DNA from: Bacteroidia bacterium
GTDB taxonomy: Bacteria > Bacteroidota > Bacteroidia > Chitinophagales > Chitinophagaceae
Length of the DNA stretch: 64,000 bases
NCBI GenBank assembly: GCA_030426665.1
Contig: JAUHYD010000006.1
Location: 1 to 64,000, forward strand
Direction: 5' to 3'
Below, one piece after another: positions 43,925-52,857 of this stretch. The first letter of the stretch is position 1, and each line of letters starts with the position of its first letter. The notes under the pieces were generated by a model, which was given only the letters and a program-made list of their open reading frames with translations, was not told the origin of the DNA and did no database searches. Both the position numbers and the translations under genes were made by a program.

Positions 43925-46588
43925 ATGAAAATTGTGAAGCGTCTATTAGCAATTGTTGGAATTTTAATAGTCTTACTATTAGCGACTGCCATTATCATCC
44001 CGGTCTTTTTCAAAGACAAAATTATGGCAGTGGTGAAGACAGAAATGAATAAGCAACTTAATGCAAAAGCTGACTTCAATGATGTTGACATTTCTATTTT
44101 GCGGAGTTTCCCTCAGTTGTCCGTAGGTATCACAAACGTAAGTGTCGTTGGTATTGATGAATTTCAAAATGATACACTTATAGCTGCTAAAAGTATAGAA
44201 GTTGCTTTAGATCTGATGAAAGCAATAAACGGGGAATATGATATTCGGAAAATTGGATTGATATCACCCCGAATTCATGCAATAGTTTTAAAAGATGGTA
44301 AAGCAAACTGGGATATCGCAAAGCCTTCACCTGAGACCACAACTACCGAAGAAAGTGCACCTTTCGCATTGGAACTACGTAAGTACGCTATCGAGAATGC
44401 GTACATAGAATATGACGACAAGCAGGGAGGAATGCATGTCGTGATACGAAACCTGACGCATACCGGTTCCGGAAACTTCTCTGATGCTGCATTTACATTG
44501 GCTACCAATACAACTGCTGATGCAATCACGTTTGCGTACGGGGGAATTACATATCTCAATAAAGTAAAGACATCGATTGACCTCGATTTGAATATTGATA
44601 ACAACACAAGCAAATACACTTTTAATACTCAGAAAATAAAGCTGAATGGATTAGAGCTCTATACAAAAGGGTTTGTACAAATGCCCGACGGCGCGCCGAT
44701 GACTATGGATATTCAGTATGGTACGCCGTCCAACGATTTTAAAGAAATATTGTCGTTGGTACCCGGTATTTATCAGGCAGATTTCAAAGACATAAAAACT
44801 TCCGGAAAGCTTGGTCTCAGCGGATTTGTTAAAGGTAAGTATAGCGAGAAAGAAATGCCGTCTTTTATGCTGAATTTAGGTATTAAAGACGCATCGTTTC
44901 AGTATCCGGCATTGCCACAAAAAGTGTCAGATATTCAGGTTAAGTTGACAGTTGTTAACCCTGATGGAATAGTGGACCACACAGTGGTAAATCTGGATCA
45001 ATTGCACCTTAAGTTAGGTGAAGAACCATTTGATTTTCGCATGTTGTTGAAGACACCGGTATCTAATCAGTGGATTGATGCCTCGGCAAAAGGGCATATC
45101 AATTTGGGTAGGGTAAGCCAGTTTATCGCGTTGGAGGCTGGGACCAAAATGCTGGGTGATATCAAAGCAGATGTAGCTGTGAAAGGCTCAATAGCAGAAG
45201 CACAGAAGCAGCATTTTGACAAATTGGATGCTTCCGGCTCCATTGATATCGCAGGGCTTTCATATGCTTCAAAAGACTATCCGGACGGCGTAAGTATATC
45301 AAGTATGTTATTGACTTTCAATCCAAGGAATGTATCGGTGGCGAATCTAAGAGGGCAGTTTATGGATACCCATTTTAGTGGAAACGGCAGTGTTGACAAC
45401 TTCCTGGGCTATTTCCTTAATAACGAATCACTTACCGGTAGGTTCTCGCTGATAGCTGACAAGGTGGACGTGAATAAGCTAATGGGCGCAACAGCCGATG
45501 AAGCCACTACTGAGACACAAACAACTGAGAGTAACGGTGTGTTTGTAGTGCCGGCCAATCTGGATGTAGAACTTAATACCACTATTGGAACTCTAAAGTA
45601 CGATGATATTGTGTTGACAAATGTTAGTGGTGGGGTAAGTGTGAAAAACGAGGTTGTAGATATGCGGAATATCGGCGGTAACGGGTTTGATGGCACATTG
45701 AAACTTAGTGGTTCTTATTCTACAGCAAAAAACAAAAAGAATCCTGATATCGCATTTCGGTATAACATTGGAAACGTAGATATTAAGAAGTTGTACAACT
45801 CGTTTAGTACCATGCAAGAGATGATGCCCTCTGCAAAATATATTTCAGGTCGTCTCTCCTCGGAGTTTACCATGAATGGTTCGCTTAAGGAGGATATGAC
45901 GCCTGAAATGAATAGCCTCAGCGGGAAGGGCGATATGATGTTGCTTAATGGTTTGATAAGTGACTATCCGGTTGCGGTAAAGCTCGCAGATAAATTGAAA
46001 ATGCCGAAGTTGAAAACATTGAAAATTCAAGACATGAAGCTGTTTTTCTCTTTTAAAAACGGTAGAGTAGTAGTTGAACCGTTTAATGTTGATTTGGGTA
46101 GTGGTATAAAAGCAGAGGTTGCTGGTAGCCATGGCTTTGATCAGACGCTTGACTATGGTGCAAATATGGCTGTGCCTCGTGCGCTTTTCGGAGGCGAGGC
46201 TAACGGAGTGCTAAATAGCCTTGTTAGTAAAGCAGCGGGAAATGGAGTTAATGTAAACCTTGGCGAGAATATCAATGTAAAAGTAAAGGTAACCGGTACG
46301 TCAACCAATCCTAAAATAGAAACGGACCTGAAGAGTGCCGCAGGAGATGCTGTAAAAGAGATAAAGGACGAAATCAAGAAAGTAGTAAAAGAAAAGGTAG
46401 ACAGCGTTAAACATGTGGTTCAGGATACTGTGAAAGCGGTAAAACAGCAGGTAGTAAAAGAAGTAGAGAAGAAGAAGGAAGAAGTAAAGGAAAAGGCAAA
46501 AGAAGAAGTAGAGAAAAAGAAAGAAGAGGCGAAAAAAGAGATAAAAAACGAGGCGAAGAAAAAATTAAAAGGACTGTTCGGCCGGTAA
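43925..46588 (+). CDS. AsmA family protein with charged C-terminal helix
   Basis: An 887-residue AsmA-like protein anchored by an N-terminal membrane helix (about 5-28). The AsmA N-terminal pattern is seen (LNAKADFNDVDISILRSFPQLSVGI in parts, TLIAAKSIEVALDL), followed by long beta-rich repeats expected to form a lipid-guiding groove in the periplasm, and the conserved C-terminal AsmA_2 region (SGKGDMMLLNGLISDYP .. KIQDMKLFFSFKNGRV). Bacterial AsmA-like proteins help move phospholipids to the outer membrane. The last 75 residues are Lys/Glu-rich (KEEVKEKAKEEVEKKKEEAK), likely a long single helix, which is not typical of the family core. Confidence 0.88.
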   Translation: MKIVKRLLAIVGILIVLLLATAIIIPVFFKDKIMAVVKTEMNKQLNAKADFNDVDISILRSFPQLSVGITNVSVVGIDEFQNDTLIAAKSIEVALDLMKAINGEYDIRKIGLISPRIHAIVLKDGKANWDIAKPSPETTTTEESAPFALELRKYAIENAYIEYDDKQGGMHVVIRNLTHTGSGNFSDAAFTLATNTTADAITFAYGGITYLNKVKTSIDLDLNIDNNTSKYTFNTQKIKLNGLELYTKGFVQMPDGAPMTMDIQYGTPSNDFKEILSLVPGIYQADFKDIKTSGKLGLSGFVKGKYSEKEMPSFMLNLGIKDASFQYPALPQKVSDIQVKLTVVNPDGIVDHTVVNLDQLHLKLGEEPFDFRMLLKTPVSNQWIDASAKGHINLGRVSQFIALEAGTKMLGDIKADVAVKGSIAEAQKQHFDKLDASGSIDIAGLSYASKDYPDGVSISSMLLTFNPRNVSVANLRGQFMDTHFSGNGSVDNFLGYFLNNESLTGRFSLIADKVDVNKLMGATADEATTETQTTESNGVFVVPANLDVELNTTIGTLKYDDIVLTNVSGGVSVKNEVVDMRNIGGNGFDGTLKLSGSYSTAKNKKNPDIAFRYNIGNVDIKKLYNSFSTMQEMMPSAKYISGRLSSEFTMNGSLKEDMTPEMNSLSGKGDMMLLNGLISDYPVAVKLADKLKMPKLKTLKIQDMKLFFSFKNGRVVVEPFNVDLGSGIKAEVAGSHGFDQTLDYGANMAVPRALFGGEANGVLNSLVSKAAGNGVNVNLGENINVKVKVTGTSTNPKIETDLKSAAGDAVKEIKDEIKKVVKEKVDSVKHVVQDTVKAVKQQVVKEVEKKKEEVKEKAKEEVEKKKEEAKKEIKNEAKKKLKGLFGR

Positions 46589-46710
46589 CTCCGGGCGGGC
46601 GTTTTATTCGGAGCTTTGACTTTCTTGCCATCGATTTACAATGGGAACGAGAATCCTTGTCATTGTTGCAATGATGTCGCAAGGTGAAGTGTATGCCAGA
46701 CAATTGTTGA

Positions 46711-47388
46711 CTATTCTTTTTTTAGTTTTATTTTCACATCAGCCAAGGCCCTCAAACTACAGTGTGGGCATGTAGCTTTAATGTTGAAAAACTCGACTGT
46801 TGCGTCCTCAGTTGCATTGTTGATATAGCCCAATACTTTGATGGGAAGGAAGAAACCCTTTACAATCACATTTACCGGCCCTTTTGTGGTTTTTGTTTTG
46901 AAGGAATATTGTTTGATGCTGTAAGGGTAGCTATAGAGAGAATTAGGAAATACAACCCGGAGTTTTGTTTGCATTAACAGCGATTTTTTTGTGGCTGTTG
47001 CGCCGTCTATTCTGCCTATTGTAGTTACAGGCTCAGGTATATCGGCAGAGGAGAATTCTACCGTTCGTAATAGAGCCGATGTTCGGCTGTCGTATATGCC
47101 GAGTCGCATTGTTTGTCCGTATTCCGGATAGGGCATTGCCGGCACGTTTATGGTGTCGCCTTCAATCTCCGGTTCGCTAACGCGCAGGCTCCTGTCTAAA
47201 CTTTTTACAGAAAATAATTTCGGAGATTTTTCTTTACAGTAAATCTGAATGGTATTGTTACCGGAGTTGAACAAAAGCATGGAGTCTCTGCTTCGGCACC
47301 ACTTATTCCAGACATATATGCTATCGGTTTGCGCATAACTACAAAAGCAGCAGGCAAGAAATAGCACGATAATAGTAAGATGTTTCAT
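46711..47388 (-). CDS. Secreted protein resembling the GldM C-terminal region, stand-alone
   Basis: A 225-residue protein with a signal peptide (ending CSYAQ at about residue 20). The sequence IPEPVTTIGRIDGATATKKSLL, given here by its parts IPEPVTTIG and ATKKSLLMQT, then the strand-rich PYSIKQYSFKTK, and the end FFNIKATCPHCSLRALADVKIKLK parallel the last domain of the T9SS motor protein GldM/PorM (IPDP..GG..GG.IsK..L.Aq; dI.A.GPDG..R.L..I.i.v). The cytoplasmic helix and earlier periplasmic domains of GldM are missing. The match is from memory of the family pattern and is moderate. Confidence 0.62.
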   Translation of the reverse strand: MKHLTIIVLFLACCFCSYAQTDSIYVWNKWCRSRDSMLLFNSGNNTIQIYCKEKSPKLFSVKSLDRSLRVSEPEIEGDTINVPAMPYPEYGQTMRLGIYDSRTSALLRTVEFSSADIPEPVTTIGRIDGATATKKSLLMQTKLRVVFPNSLYSYPYSIKQYSFKTKTTKGPVNVIVKGFFLPIKVLGYINNATEDATVEFFNIKATCPHCSLRALADVKIKLKKE

Positions 47389-47490
47389 TTTTCGTCTGTT
47401 GGCAAGTAAAGCACATCTGTGCTGCTAAGTAGCCTCGAGCCGATAACAGAAATCGAAAATAAAAAAGAGGGAAGTATTTAGCACTTGCAG

Positions 47491-47531
47491 AAAAAATCCC
47501 CCTGCCCTGCTTTGAAAAAGCTGAGCAGGGG
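47491..47531 (-). terminator. Terminator of the small DUF5679-like gene
   Basis: On the minus strand CCCCTGC..AGCTTT pairs with AAAGC..GCAGGGG and is followed by GATTTTTTC. It lies about 30 nt after the stop codon at 47558. Confidence 0.85.
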
Positions 47532-47557
47532 TAAATAGGAATGGTCTTTTCGTAGGC

Positions 47558-47764
47558 TTAGAATCCTTTCTTAGCAACGCCGTCTTCTATTGCTTGAAGT
47601 GCTTTTGCTTCATTCATGATAGCAGCCATTTTGTTGCCTTTGCCGTCATTGCCTGCGGCCATGTATCCACCTCTTGCAGTTCTGGTGATTACTGCATCAT
47701 GCATTGGTACGTTCTTTTCTTTTGTCTTAAGGCAATATGCTTTAATCATCTTTGTTGTGTCCAT
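47558..47764 (-). CDS. Small DUF5679-like protein lacking the zinc-ribbon cysteines
   Basis: A 68-residue soluble protein. MIKAYCLKTKEKNVPMHDAV followed by RGGYMAAGNDGKGNKMAAIM recalls DUF5679 (YCvKCk..mkda..t..Grpa..GvCpdCG), but only one Cys remains: KC has become KT and the second CxxCG is replaced by NDGKG. It has a good terminator, so it is probably expressed. The relationship is inferred by eye. Confidence 0.65.
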   Translation of the reverse strand: MDTTKMIKAYCLKTKEKNVPMHDAVITRTARGGYMAAGNDGKGNKMAAIMNEAKALQAIEDGVAKKGF

Positions 47765-47865
47765 GTTCGTTTTTTTAACTGTTAATGATTTGTTTTCTTG
47801 TTATGTTGGCACAATTTACTCTTTTTTTCGAGCATTTTCGTTCGAAATAACTTATTCCAAAATTT

Positions 47866-49218
47866 CTATTCTAAAGATACGCACTTTTCCGGAAACTCTG
47901 CGGCATGTCGTAGCACAAGGTTTCGGATATAATCGTTGTCTTGCAGCGGCTCAATTATGTTGAGAATGGTATCTATGTTTTTTAGTTGTTTTTTCTTGTC
48001 GGTCACGTATCCCATACCATACAAATTCCCGTTTTTTACCAATATGCAACTATGTTCATTGTCGTCAATGCCTTTGTCGATAAGGGCGAAAGTAGGCAGC
48101 CGAGAGCTTACCCATTCTATTGCCGCGCTGGCTTGTTTATTATACGAAATGTAATCTGAATGATTATTTGTGCAGCCACATTCCGGAGCCGAAGAAAGAT
48201 TGCAAAGTCGAGTACAAAGATTAAATTCTTCCACCATTTCCCGAATTAGGTAGTGCCCTTCGGTGATAGTATTAAAAGTATAAACCGGTTTTATGCTTCT
48301 GCTTATTTTTTCTATCGCCAACCTTGTAAAGCCTTGCCTGTCTTCGTATGCAAACAGACCATACTTGGCAAGGTATCCGCGCTGGCTACGATTGTACTTC
48401 GGCCATAGTTTTCTTATTTCTGCGCTTTCCAATATATGTGCCATCAATTCGGTAGCACACTCTTTGTAACTTATACGGTGAGTATCTTTCAGGAAATCCT
48501 GTTTCTGTCGGTTTGTTTTGTTGTTAGAGAAATGACTTTTTACACGTTTGCGTATGTTTATCGCTTTTCCTACATATATTGCCTTCCCTTTTTCATTATA
48601 AAAGTAATAGACACCAGGGGTGGTAGGTAATCGTTCCAGGTCGTCGATTGGTAAGTGTGGCGGTACATACTGTTCACTGTTTCTCCCTTTCAGCATAGTC
48701 GAAATTACCCCTTCTTTGTCCTTTGCTGTTATTATAGCCAACAGGTCTGCCGTTGCCAGAGCGTCGCCACCCGCACGATGGTGATTGCCATGATTAATAT
48801 TTAACTGCTGAGTAAGCTTTCCAAGACTATATCCGTTAAGTCCGGGTAATACTTTTCTTGCGAGGCGTACCGTACATAATTTTTTGACGTTCAGTTCCAG
48901 TCCTGCCGACTGTAGGTGATACTTCACAAAAGAGTAGTCGAAATTGACATTATGTGCAACAAATACCTTGCCCTGGAGCAACTCGTAAACTCGGTTCGCG
49001 ATTTCGCCGAATGAAGGAGCATTTGCAACCATTGAGTTGTCAATTCCCGTAAGCCGCTGAATAAAATAGGGTATTGGAATATGTGGATTTACAAGACTTT
49101 CAAAGAAGTCTAATACCTTTTCTCCATCATGAATTACTATCGCAATTTCCGTCATGCCGTTGGCTGCGGCATAACTTCCTGTAGTTTCTATATCTACAAC
49201 TGCGTATAGCAAAGTCAA
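47866..49218 (-). CDS. DnaQ-like exonuclease fused to a GIY-YIG (UvrC N-terminal) nuclease
   Basis: A 450-residue two-nuclease protein. Residues 1-165 are a DEDDh exonuclease (VVDIETTG, VFVAHNVNFDYSFV, HRAGGDALATADLL). About 195-290 is a GIY-YIG domain (PGVYYFYNEKGKAIYVGKAINIRKRVKSHF in the family order GVYYFY..AIYVGKA). A C-terminal UvrC/Cho-like part follows with Cys residues (LCTRLCNLSSAPECGC). Such fusions occur in bacteria and act probably in excision repair, with Cho as the closest analogue. The only canonical start before the VVDIETTG motif is TTG 49218, supported by TACCTTTA on the minus strand (49234-49241). Confidence 0.9.
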   Translation of the reverse strand: MTLLYAVVDIETTGSYAAANGMTEIAIVIHDGEKVLDFFESLVNPHIPIPYFIQRLTGIDNSMVANAPSFGEIANRVYELLQGKVFVAHNVNFDYSFVKYHLQSAGLELNVKKLCTVRLARKVLPGLNGYSLGKLTQQLNINHGNHHRAGGDALATADLLAIITAKDKEGVISTMLKGRNSEQYVPPHLPIDDLERLPTTPGVYYFYNEKGKAIYVGKAINIRKRVKSHFSNNKTNRQKQDFLKDTHRISYKECATELMAHILESAEIRKLWPKYNRSQRGYLAKYGLFAYEDRQGFTRLAIEKISRSIKPVYTFNTITEGHYLIREMVEEFNLCTRLCNLSSAPECGCTNNHSDYISYNKQASAAIEWVSSRLPTFALIDKGIDDNEHSCILVKNGNLYGMGYVTDKKKQLKNIDTILNIIEPLQDNDYIRNLVLRHAAEFPEKCVSLE

Positions 49219-49273
49219 GTTTTTGTTGAAAAATAAAGGTAGCCAATTTTATATTCCGTACATATAGCTTTGT

Positions 49274-49281
49274 TACCTTTG
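49274..49281 (+). promoter_or_regulatory. -7 promoter element toward the MORN gene
   Basis: TACCTTTG is a full match to TAnnTTTG. It would give a leader of about 185 nt before the ATG at 49470. The -33 box is not clear. Confidence 0.35.
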
Positions 49282-49469
49282 CTTGCTGGTAGCTTGCTTG
49301 AATGGGTGCCTGAAATAACAGGGTATTAACCATATTATAGCGAATGCTTAATATATAATCGATAACTTGCCCATTAGGGACGGTTATTGAAAGGAAGACT
49401 TGTATAGAGATTGGCAACTATTTAATGTGTTCTTTTCGCTATGTGTCAAAGTAATAATACAAAAATATA

Positions 49470-51266
49470 ATGCAGTTCAGATTATTATATATCGTCGCTT
49501 TTGCGATATTCTTTATTACTTCTCACCAAACTTTTGGTCAACAAAATGATAATTCCGTGCCCGTAATTTCACGAAAAGCGGCACGCGAACTCATGATTCA
49601 GGAATTGGACAAGCGGGAAAATGGTGATGTGGAAAGCATAAAGAATTATCTTAATTCAGGAGCTTCTATTTATGCTAGGGGGGCAGGGCGCTGGACGGTG
49701 CTGCATACTGCCGCCGCACAGGGCGATTTAGAGCTCGTAAAGCTGTGCATTCGGAGGCGTTTACGTATAAACTCCAGGAGTATTTCAGTTAATAGTTGCA
49801 CGACTCCGCTTTATTGGGCGGTGAAAAATAATCATCCTGAAGTAGCGCAATTAATCAGAGATCGGCATGGCAATTTCGGAGTGGACGATGGAGTTGCAGT
49901 GCGAAAATACGACAGTGGTAGCTATTACATTGGTAATGTATATATGGGATGTCGTCAGGGACTCGGAACTATGTATTATGCCGGAGGTGGACGATATAAC
50001 GGCTATTGGGAACAGGGAATGAGAGATGGCTACGGCGTGTACTACGATGCAGATAGCACCTGCTACGCCGGGTATTGGAAAAATGACATGATGAACGGCC
50101 AGGGGTCTTGTCATACTTTGGCAGGCGACTGCTATGAGGGAATGTGGGTAAATGGCAAGATGGAGGGAGATGGCGTAATTTTCTTCAATAACCGAAACCG
50201 CTACAAAGGGGAGTTTAAGGATGGTAAAATGTGGGGCAAGGGCTCCTATTATGATTGGACGGAGGAAAGCCACTATGAAGGCAGTTTCGAAAATGGTGTG
50301 AAGTCAGGAAAAGGTGTGAAGTATTTTGTGAACGGAGATGTCGCAGAAGGCAATTGGAAGAATGGTGTAATGAGCGGGAAGGGGAAGGTTACAAGCGACA
50401 GAGGCGATAAATATATCGGGAACTTTGAGAATGATATGTTGAATGGGCATGGTGTGTGCTATTTTGCATGCGGAGATAAATATATCGGAGACTGGAAAGA
50501 TGGTTTATACCATGGGAAAGGTGTATTTACATGGAGAAACGGTGACCGCTATGAAGGCGACTTTAAGTACAATAAATTTGATGGCCAGGGGGTCAGGGAC
50601 TGGATAACCTGTGAGCGATATATTGGTAGCTTCAAAGAAGGCTTTCGTTCAGGGCATGGAGTTGCCTATTATCCGACCGGAGATACGTACGTGGGAGAGT
50701 GGAAAAACGACATGGAGTCTGGTGAAGGACGATTCGAGTGGATGAATGGTGACGTATATGAAGGGTCCTTCCAAAGCAATATGTTGCATGGCATGGGGAA
50801 ATGTATTTGGGCGAGTGGAGATAAATACGTGGGGATGTACGATAGCAGTGACCGACATGGAAAAGGGACCTATTACTGGGCAAGCGGTGACAAGTATTCG
50901 GGAGACTTTAGACGAAATATGCGATGGGGAGAGCTAGGTACTTATTATTGGTCTAATGGTGATATGTATCGTGGTCAGTGGGTAAATGATAAAAGAAATG
51001 GATGTGGCACTTTTTATTGGCGTAATGGTGATCAGTATGTAGGCGATTTTGATAACGGGCTTAGTCATGGGTTCGGTACATATACCGATGCGTTGCACAC
51101 AATCAGAAATGCGCCGGGTTGTGTAACCTATACAGGAGAATGGAACCATGGCGAAAAAGAAGGAACGGGTAAATGTTTCAGTATGACGGGCAAGCTCATA
51201 TACGAGGGGCCGTTCAAAAACGATAAGCCCGTAAAAATGTACAATACTTATAGCCACCTCAGGTAG
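49470..51266 (+). CDS. Secreted ankyrin and MORN-repeat protein
   Basis: A 598-residue exported protein. A signal peptide (to about residue 24, ending TFGQ) is followed by two ankyrin repeats (about 60-130, WTVLHTAAAQGDLELVKLC and TPLYWAVKNNHPEVAQLI). Then come 18 consecutive MORN repeats of 23 residues and a partial one (about 150-590), each of the form YxGxWKNDMxNGxGxxxWxNGD. MORN arrays form long flat beta-solenoids that bind membranes or proteins; ankyrins bind proteins. No T9SS tail or lipobox is seen, so it may stay in the periplasm. The ligand is unknown. Confidence 0.9.
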   Translation: MQFRLLYIVAFAIFFITSHQTFGQQNDNSVPVISRKAARELMIQELDKRENGDVESIKNYLNSGASIYARGAGRWTVLHTAAAQGDLELVKLCIRRRLRINSRSISVNSCTTPLYWAVKNNHPEVAQLIRDRHGNFGVDDGVAVRKYDSGSYYIGNVYMGCRQGLGTMYYAGGGRYNGYWEQGMRDGYGVYYDADSTCYAGYWKNDMMNGQGSCHTLAGDCYEGMWVNGKMEGDGVIFFNNRNRYKGEFKDGKMWGKGSYYDWTEESHYEGSFENGVKSGKGVKYFVNGDVAEGNWKNGVMSGKGKVTSDRGDKYIGNFENDMLNGHGVCYFACGDKYIGDWKDGLYHGKGVFTWRNGDRYEGDFKYNKFDGQGVRDWITCERYIGSFKEGFRSGHGVAYYPTGDTYVGEWKNDMESGEGRFEWMNGDVYEGSFQSNMLHGMGKCIWASGDKYVGMYDSSDRHGKGTYYWASGDKYSGDFRRNMRWGELGTYYWSNGDMYRGQWVNDKRNGCGTFYWRNGDQYVGDFDNGLSHGFGTYTDALHTIRNAPGCVTYTGEWNHGEKEGTGKCFSMTGKLIYEGPFKNDKPVKMYNTYSHLR

Positions 51267-51276
51267 TGGCTACCTT

Positions 51277-52266
51277 TTACAACCGCACATTTGGGTAGGC
51301 TTGTTTGTTGTATTTGTTTCTGTATGCCGCAGGTGTGAGCCCGGTAATTTTCTTAAACATTGTTCGAAACGACTTTGTGTCGGTATAACCCACGTCATAC
51401 ATCACTTCGTTTATGTTTTTTCTGCTATTCTCGAAAGTACGCTTCGCAGCTTCCATTTTTATCCGGTGAATATAGGTTAATACTGTATTATTCGTGGCGT
51501 CTTTAAATCTACGCTCAAAGCTGCGTCTACCTAATGATACGTAAGTAGCTAATTCTTCTACTGTTACCTTTTCCTGATAGTGTTCTTCGATATAGCTTTG
51601 TGCTTTTTTTATAGCCGTGTCGGTATGTTTCTTTTGTCCTTTAAAAAGTGCGTAAGCAGACTGGCTGTTCCGGTCAATGTCAATAGCAAAGTATTTAGAA
51701 GCAAGGATGGCAGTTTCCCTGTCTGTGTATTTCTCGACAAGATAGAGAAGTAGCCCCCAGTAAGAGTTGGCGCCACCGCTGGAGTAGATACCTTGTTCCT
51801 CTGTTACTATATTTCCATCTTGAACTTCGACGTCGGGGAAGCGTTCCCGGAATTCATTCTGGAACCCCCAGTGGGTGGAACACTTCTTTCCGTTGAGCAA
51901 CCCCGTCTCCGCAAGCAGGAATGCGCCGACACATAGGGATGCCACTTCTGCGCCGGCGTTGTGTTGTTGAGTGATCCAGGGTACTAATGCTTTGTTTTGC
52001 AGAACGGCCTGTCCCATATCTCCAAAAAGTGCAGGTATTATTATGAGGTCTGTTTTTGTTATTTCCTGTATCGTCTTATCTGCATGTACAGTGTATATTC
52101 CTCCATTTAGAACTACGTCCTTTGTTGCTCCGGCTAGTGTGACATTAAATGCAGGTTCTTTGCCGGAAGCGGCCCTGAAGTTATTAATAGCAGAAAACAG
52201 ATATTGCGGGTCGGCAATGGCCTGCATTACCGACGATTCAGGGACAAGAATGCATATGTTTTTCAT
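51277..52266 (-). CDS. GlxA-type AraC-family transcriptional regulator
   Basis: A 329-residue regulator. Residues 1-190 form a DJ-1/PfpI amidotransferase-like sensor domain (ASLCVGAFLLAETGLLNG with the nucleophile-elbow Cys, and STHWGFQ). The last 100 residues are an AraC DNA-binding domain with two HTHs (LATYVSLGRRSFERRFKDA and INEVMYDVGYTDTKSFRTMF, second helix pair). ATG 52266 is chosen over an upstream start nine codons earlier. It is divergent from the SRPBCC/VOC pair 150 bases away, which are plausible targets. Confidence 0.92.
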   Translation of the reverse strand: MKNICILVPESSVMQAIADPQYLFSAINNFRAASGKEPAFNVTLAGATKDVVLNGGIYTVHADKTIQEITKTDLIIIPALFGDMGQAVLQNKALVPWITQQHNAGAEVASLCVGAFLLAETGLLNGKKCSTHWGFQNEFRERFPDVEVQDGNIVTEEQGIYSSGGANSYWGLLLYLVEKYTDRETAILASKYFAIDIDRNSQSAYALFKGQKKHTDTAIKKAQSYIEEHYQEKVTVEELATYVSLGRRSFERRFKDATNNTVLTYIHRIKMEAAKRTFENSRKNINEVMYDVGYTDTKSFRTMFKKITGLTPAAYRNKYNKQAYPNVRL

Positions 52267-52416
52267 GTTTAGAGTGTTCAATTTGTGCAATTGTTCTTTT
52301 TATGTCTATGTCGCAAAATACCTTTTTATTGTCTTTTTTGCACATTGATTATATAATTTGTCTGTTGCACCTTTGTCTTGTAAATAACTAAACTTAAAAC
52401 CACAAAAAAATGAACA

Positions 52417-52839
52417 ATGGAAAATAAACTAGAAGCTATAACTATAGAATGTGCAATCAATGCGAGTCCTGAAAGCGTGTGGGCGCTATGGACCAACCCT
52501 GACCATATAATCAGATGGAATAGTGCTTCTGACGATTGGCATACCACCAAAGCTTCGAACGATTTGCGTGTAGGTGGCAAATTCACTTCGCGTATGGAGG
52601 CTAAAGATGGGTCAATGGGTTTCGATTTTTACGGTGTTTATGATACTGTCGTTGCCGAAGAAAAGCTTGAGTACACCCTTGGTGATGGCAGAAAAGTCAA
52701 AGTCCTGTTTTCATCGGTTGATGGTGGTACCCAAGTGATAGAAACATTTGACCCCGAGACTGAGAATCCGGTAGAAATGCAGCGTGGTGGGTGGCAGGCT
52801 ATCCTTGACAACTTTAAAAAGTATGCAGAAGCACAATAA
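52417..52839 (+). CDS. SRPBCC (AHSA1-like) domain protein
   Basis: A 140-residue START-like helix-grip protein: IECAINASPESVWALWTNPDHIIRW at the start (in parts ASPESVWALWTNPDH), FTSRMEAKDGSMGFDFYGVY, ending with QRGGWQAILDNFKKYAE, the AHSA1-type C-terminal helix. Such proteins bind hydrophobic ligands; no catalytic role can be assigned. It is followed 18 bases later by a VOC gene, a pairing often seen in Bacteroidota. Confidence 0.93.
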   Translation: MENKLEAITIECAINASPESVWALWTNPDHIIRWNSASDDWHTTKASNDLRVGGKFTSRMEAKDGSMGFDFYGVYDTVVAEEKLEYTLGDGRKVKVLFSSVDGGTQVIETFDPETENPVEMQRGGWQAILDNFKKYAEAQ

Positions 52840-52857
52840 CCGCCAAAATTGACAACA

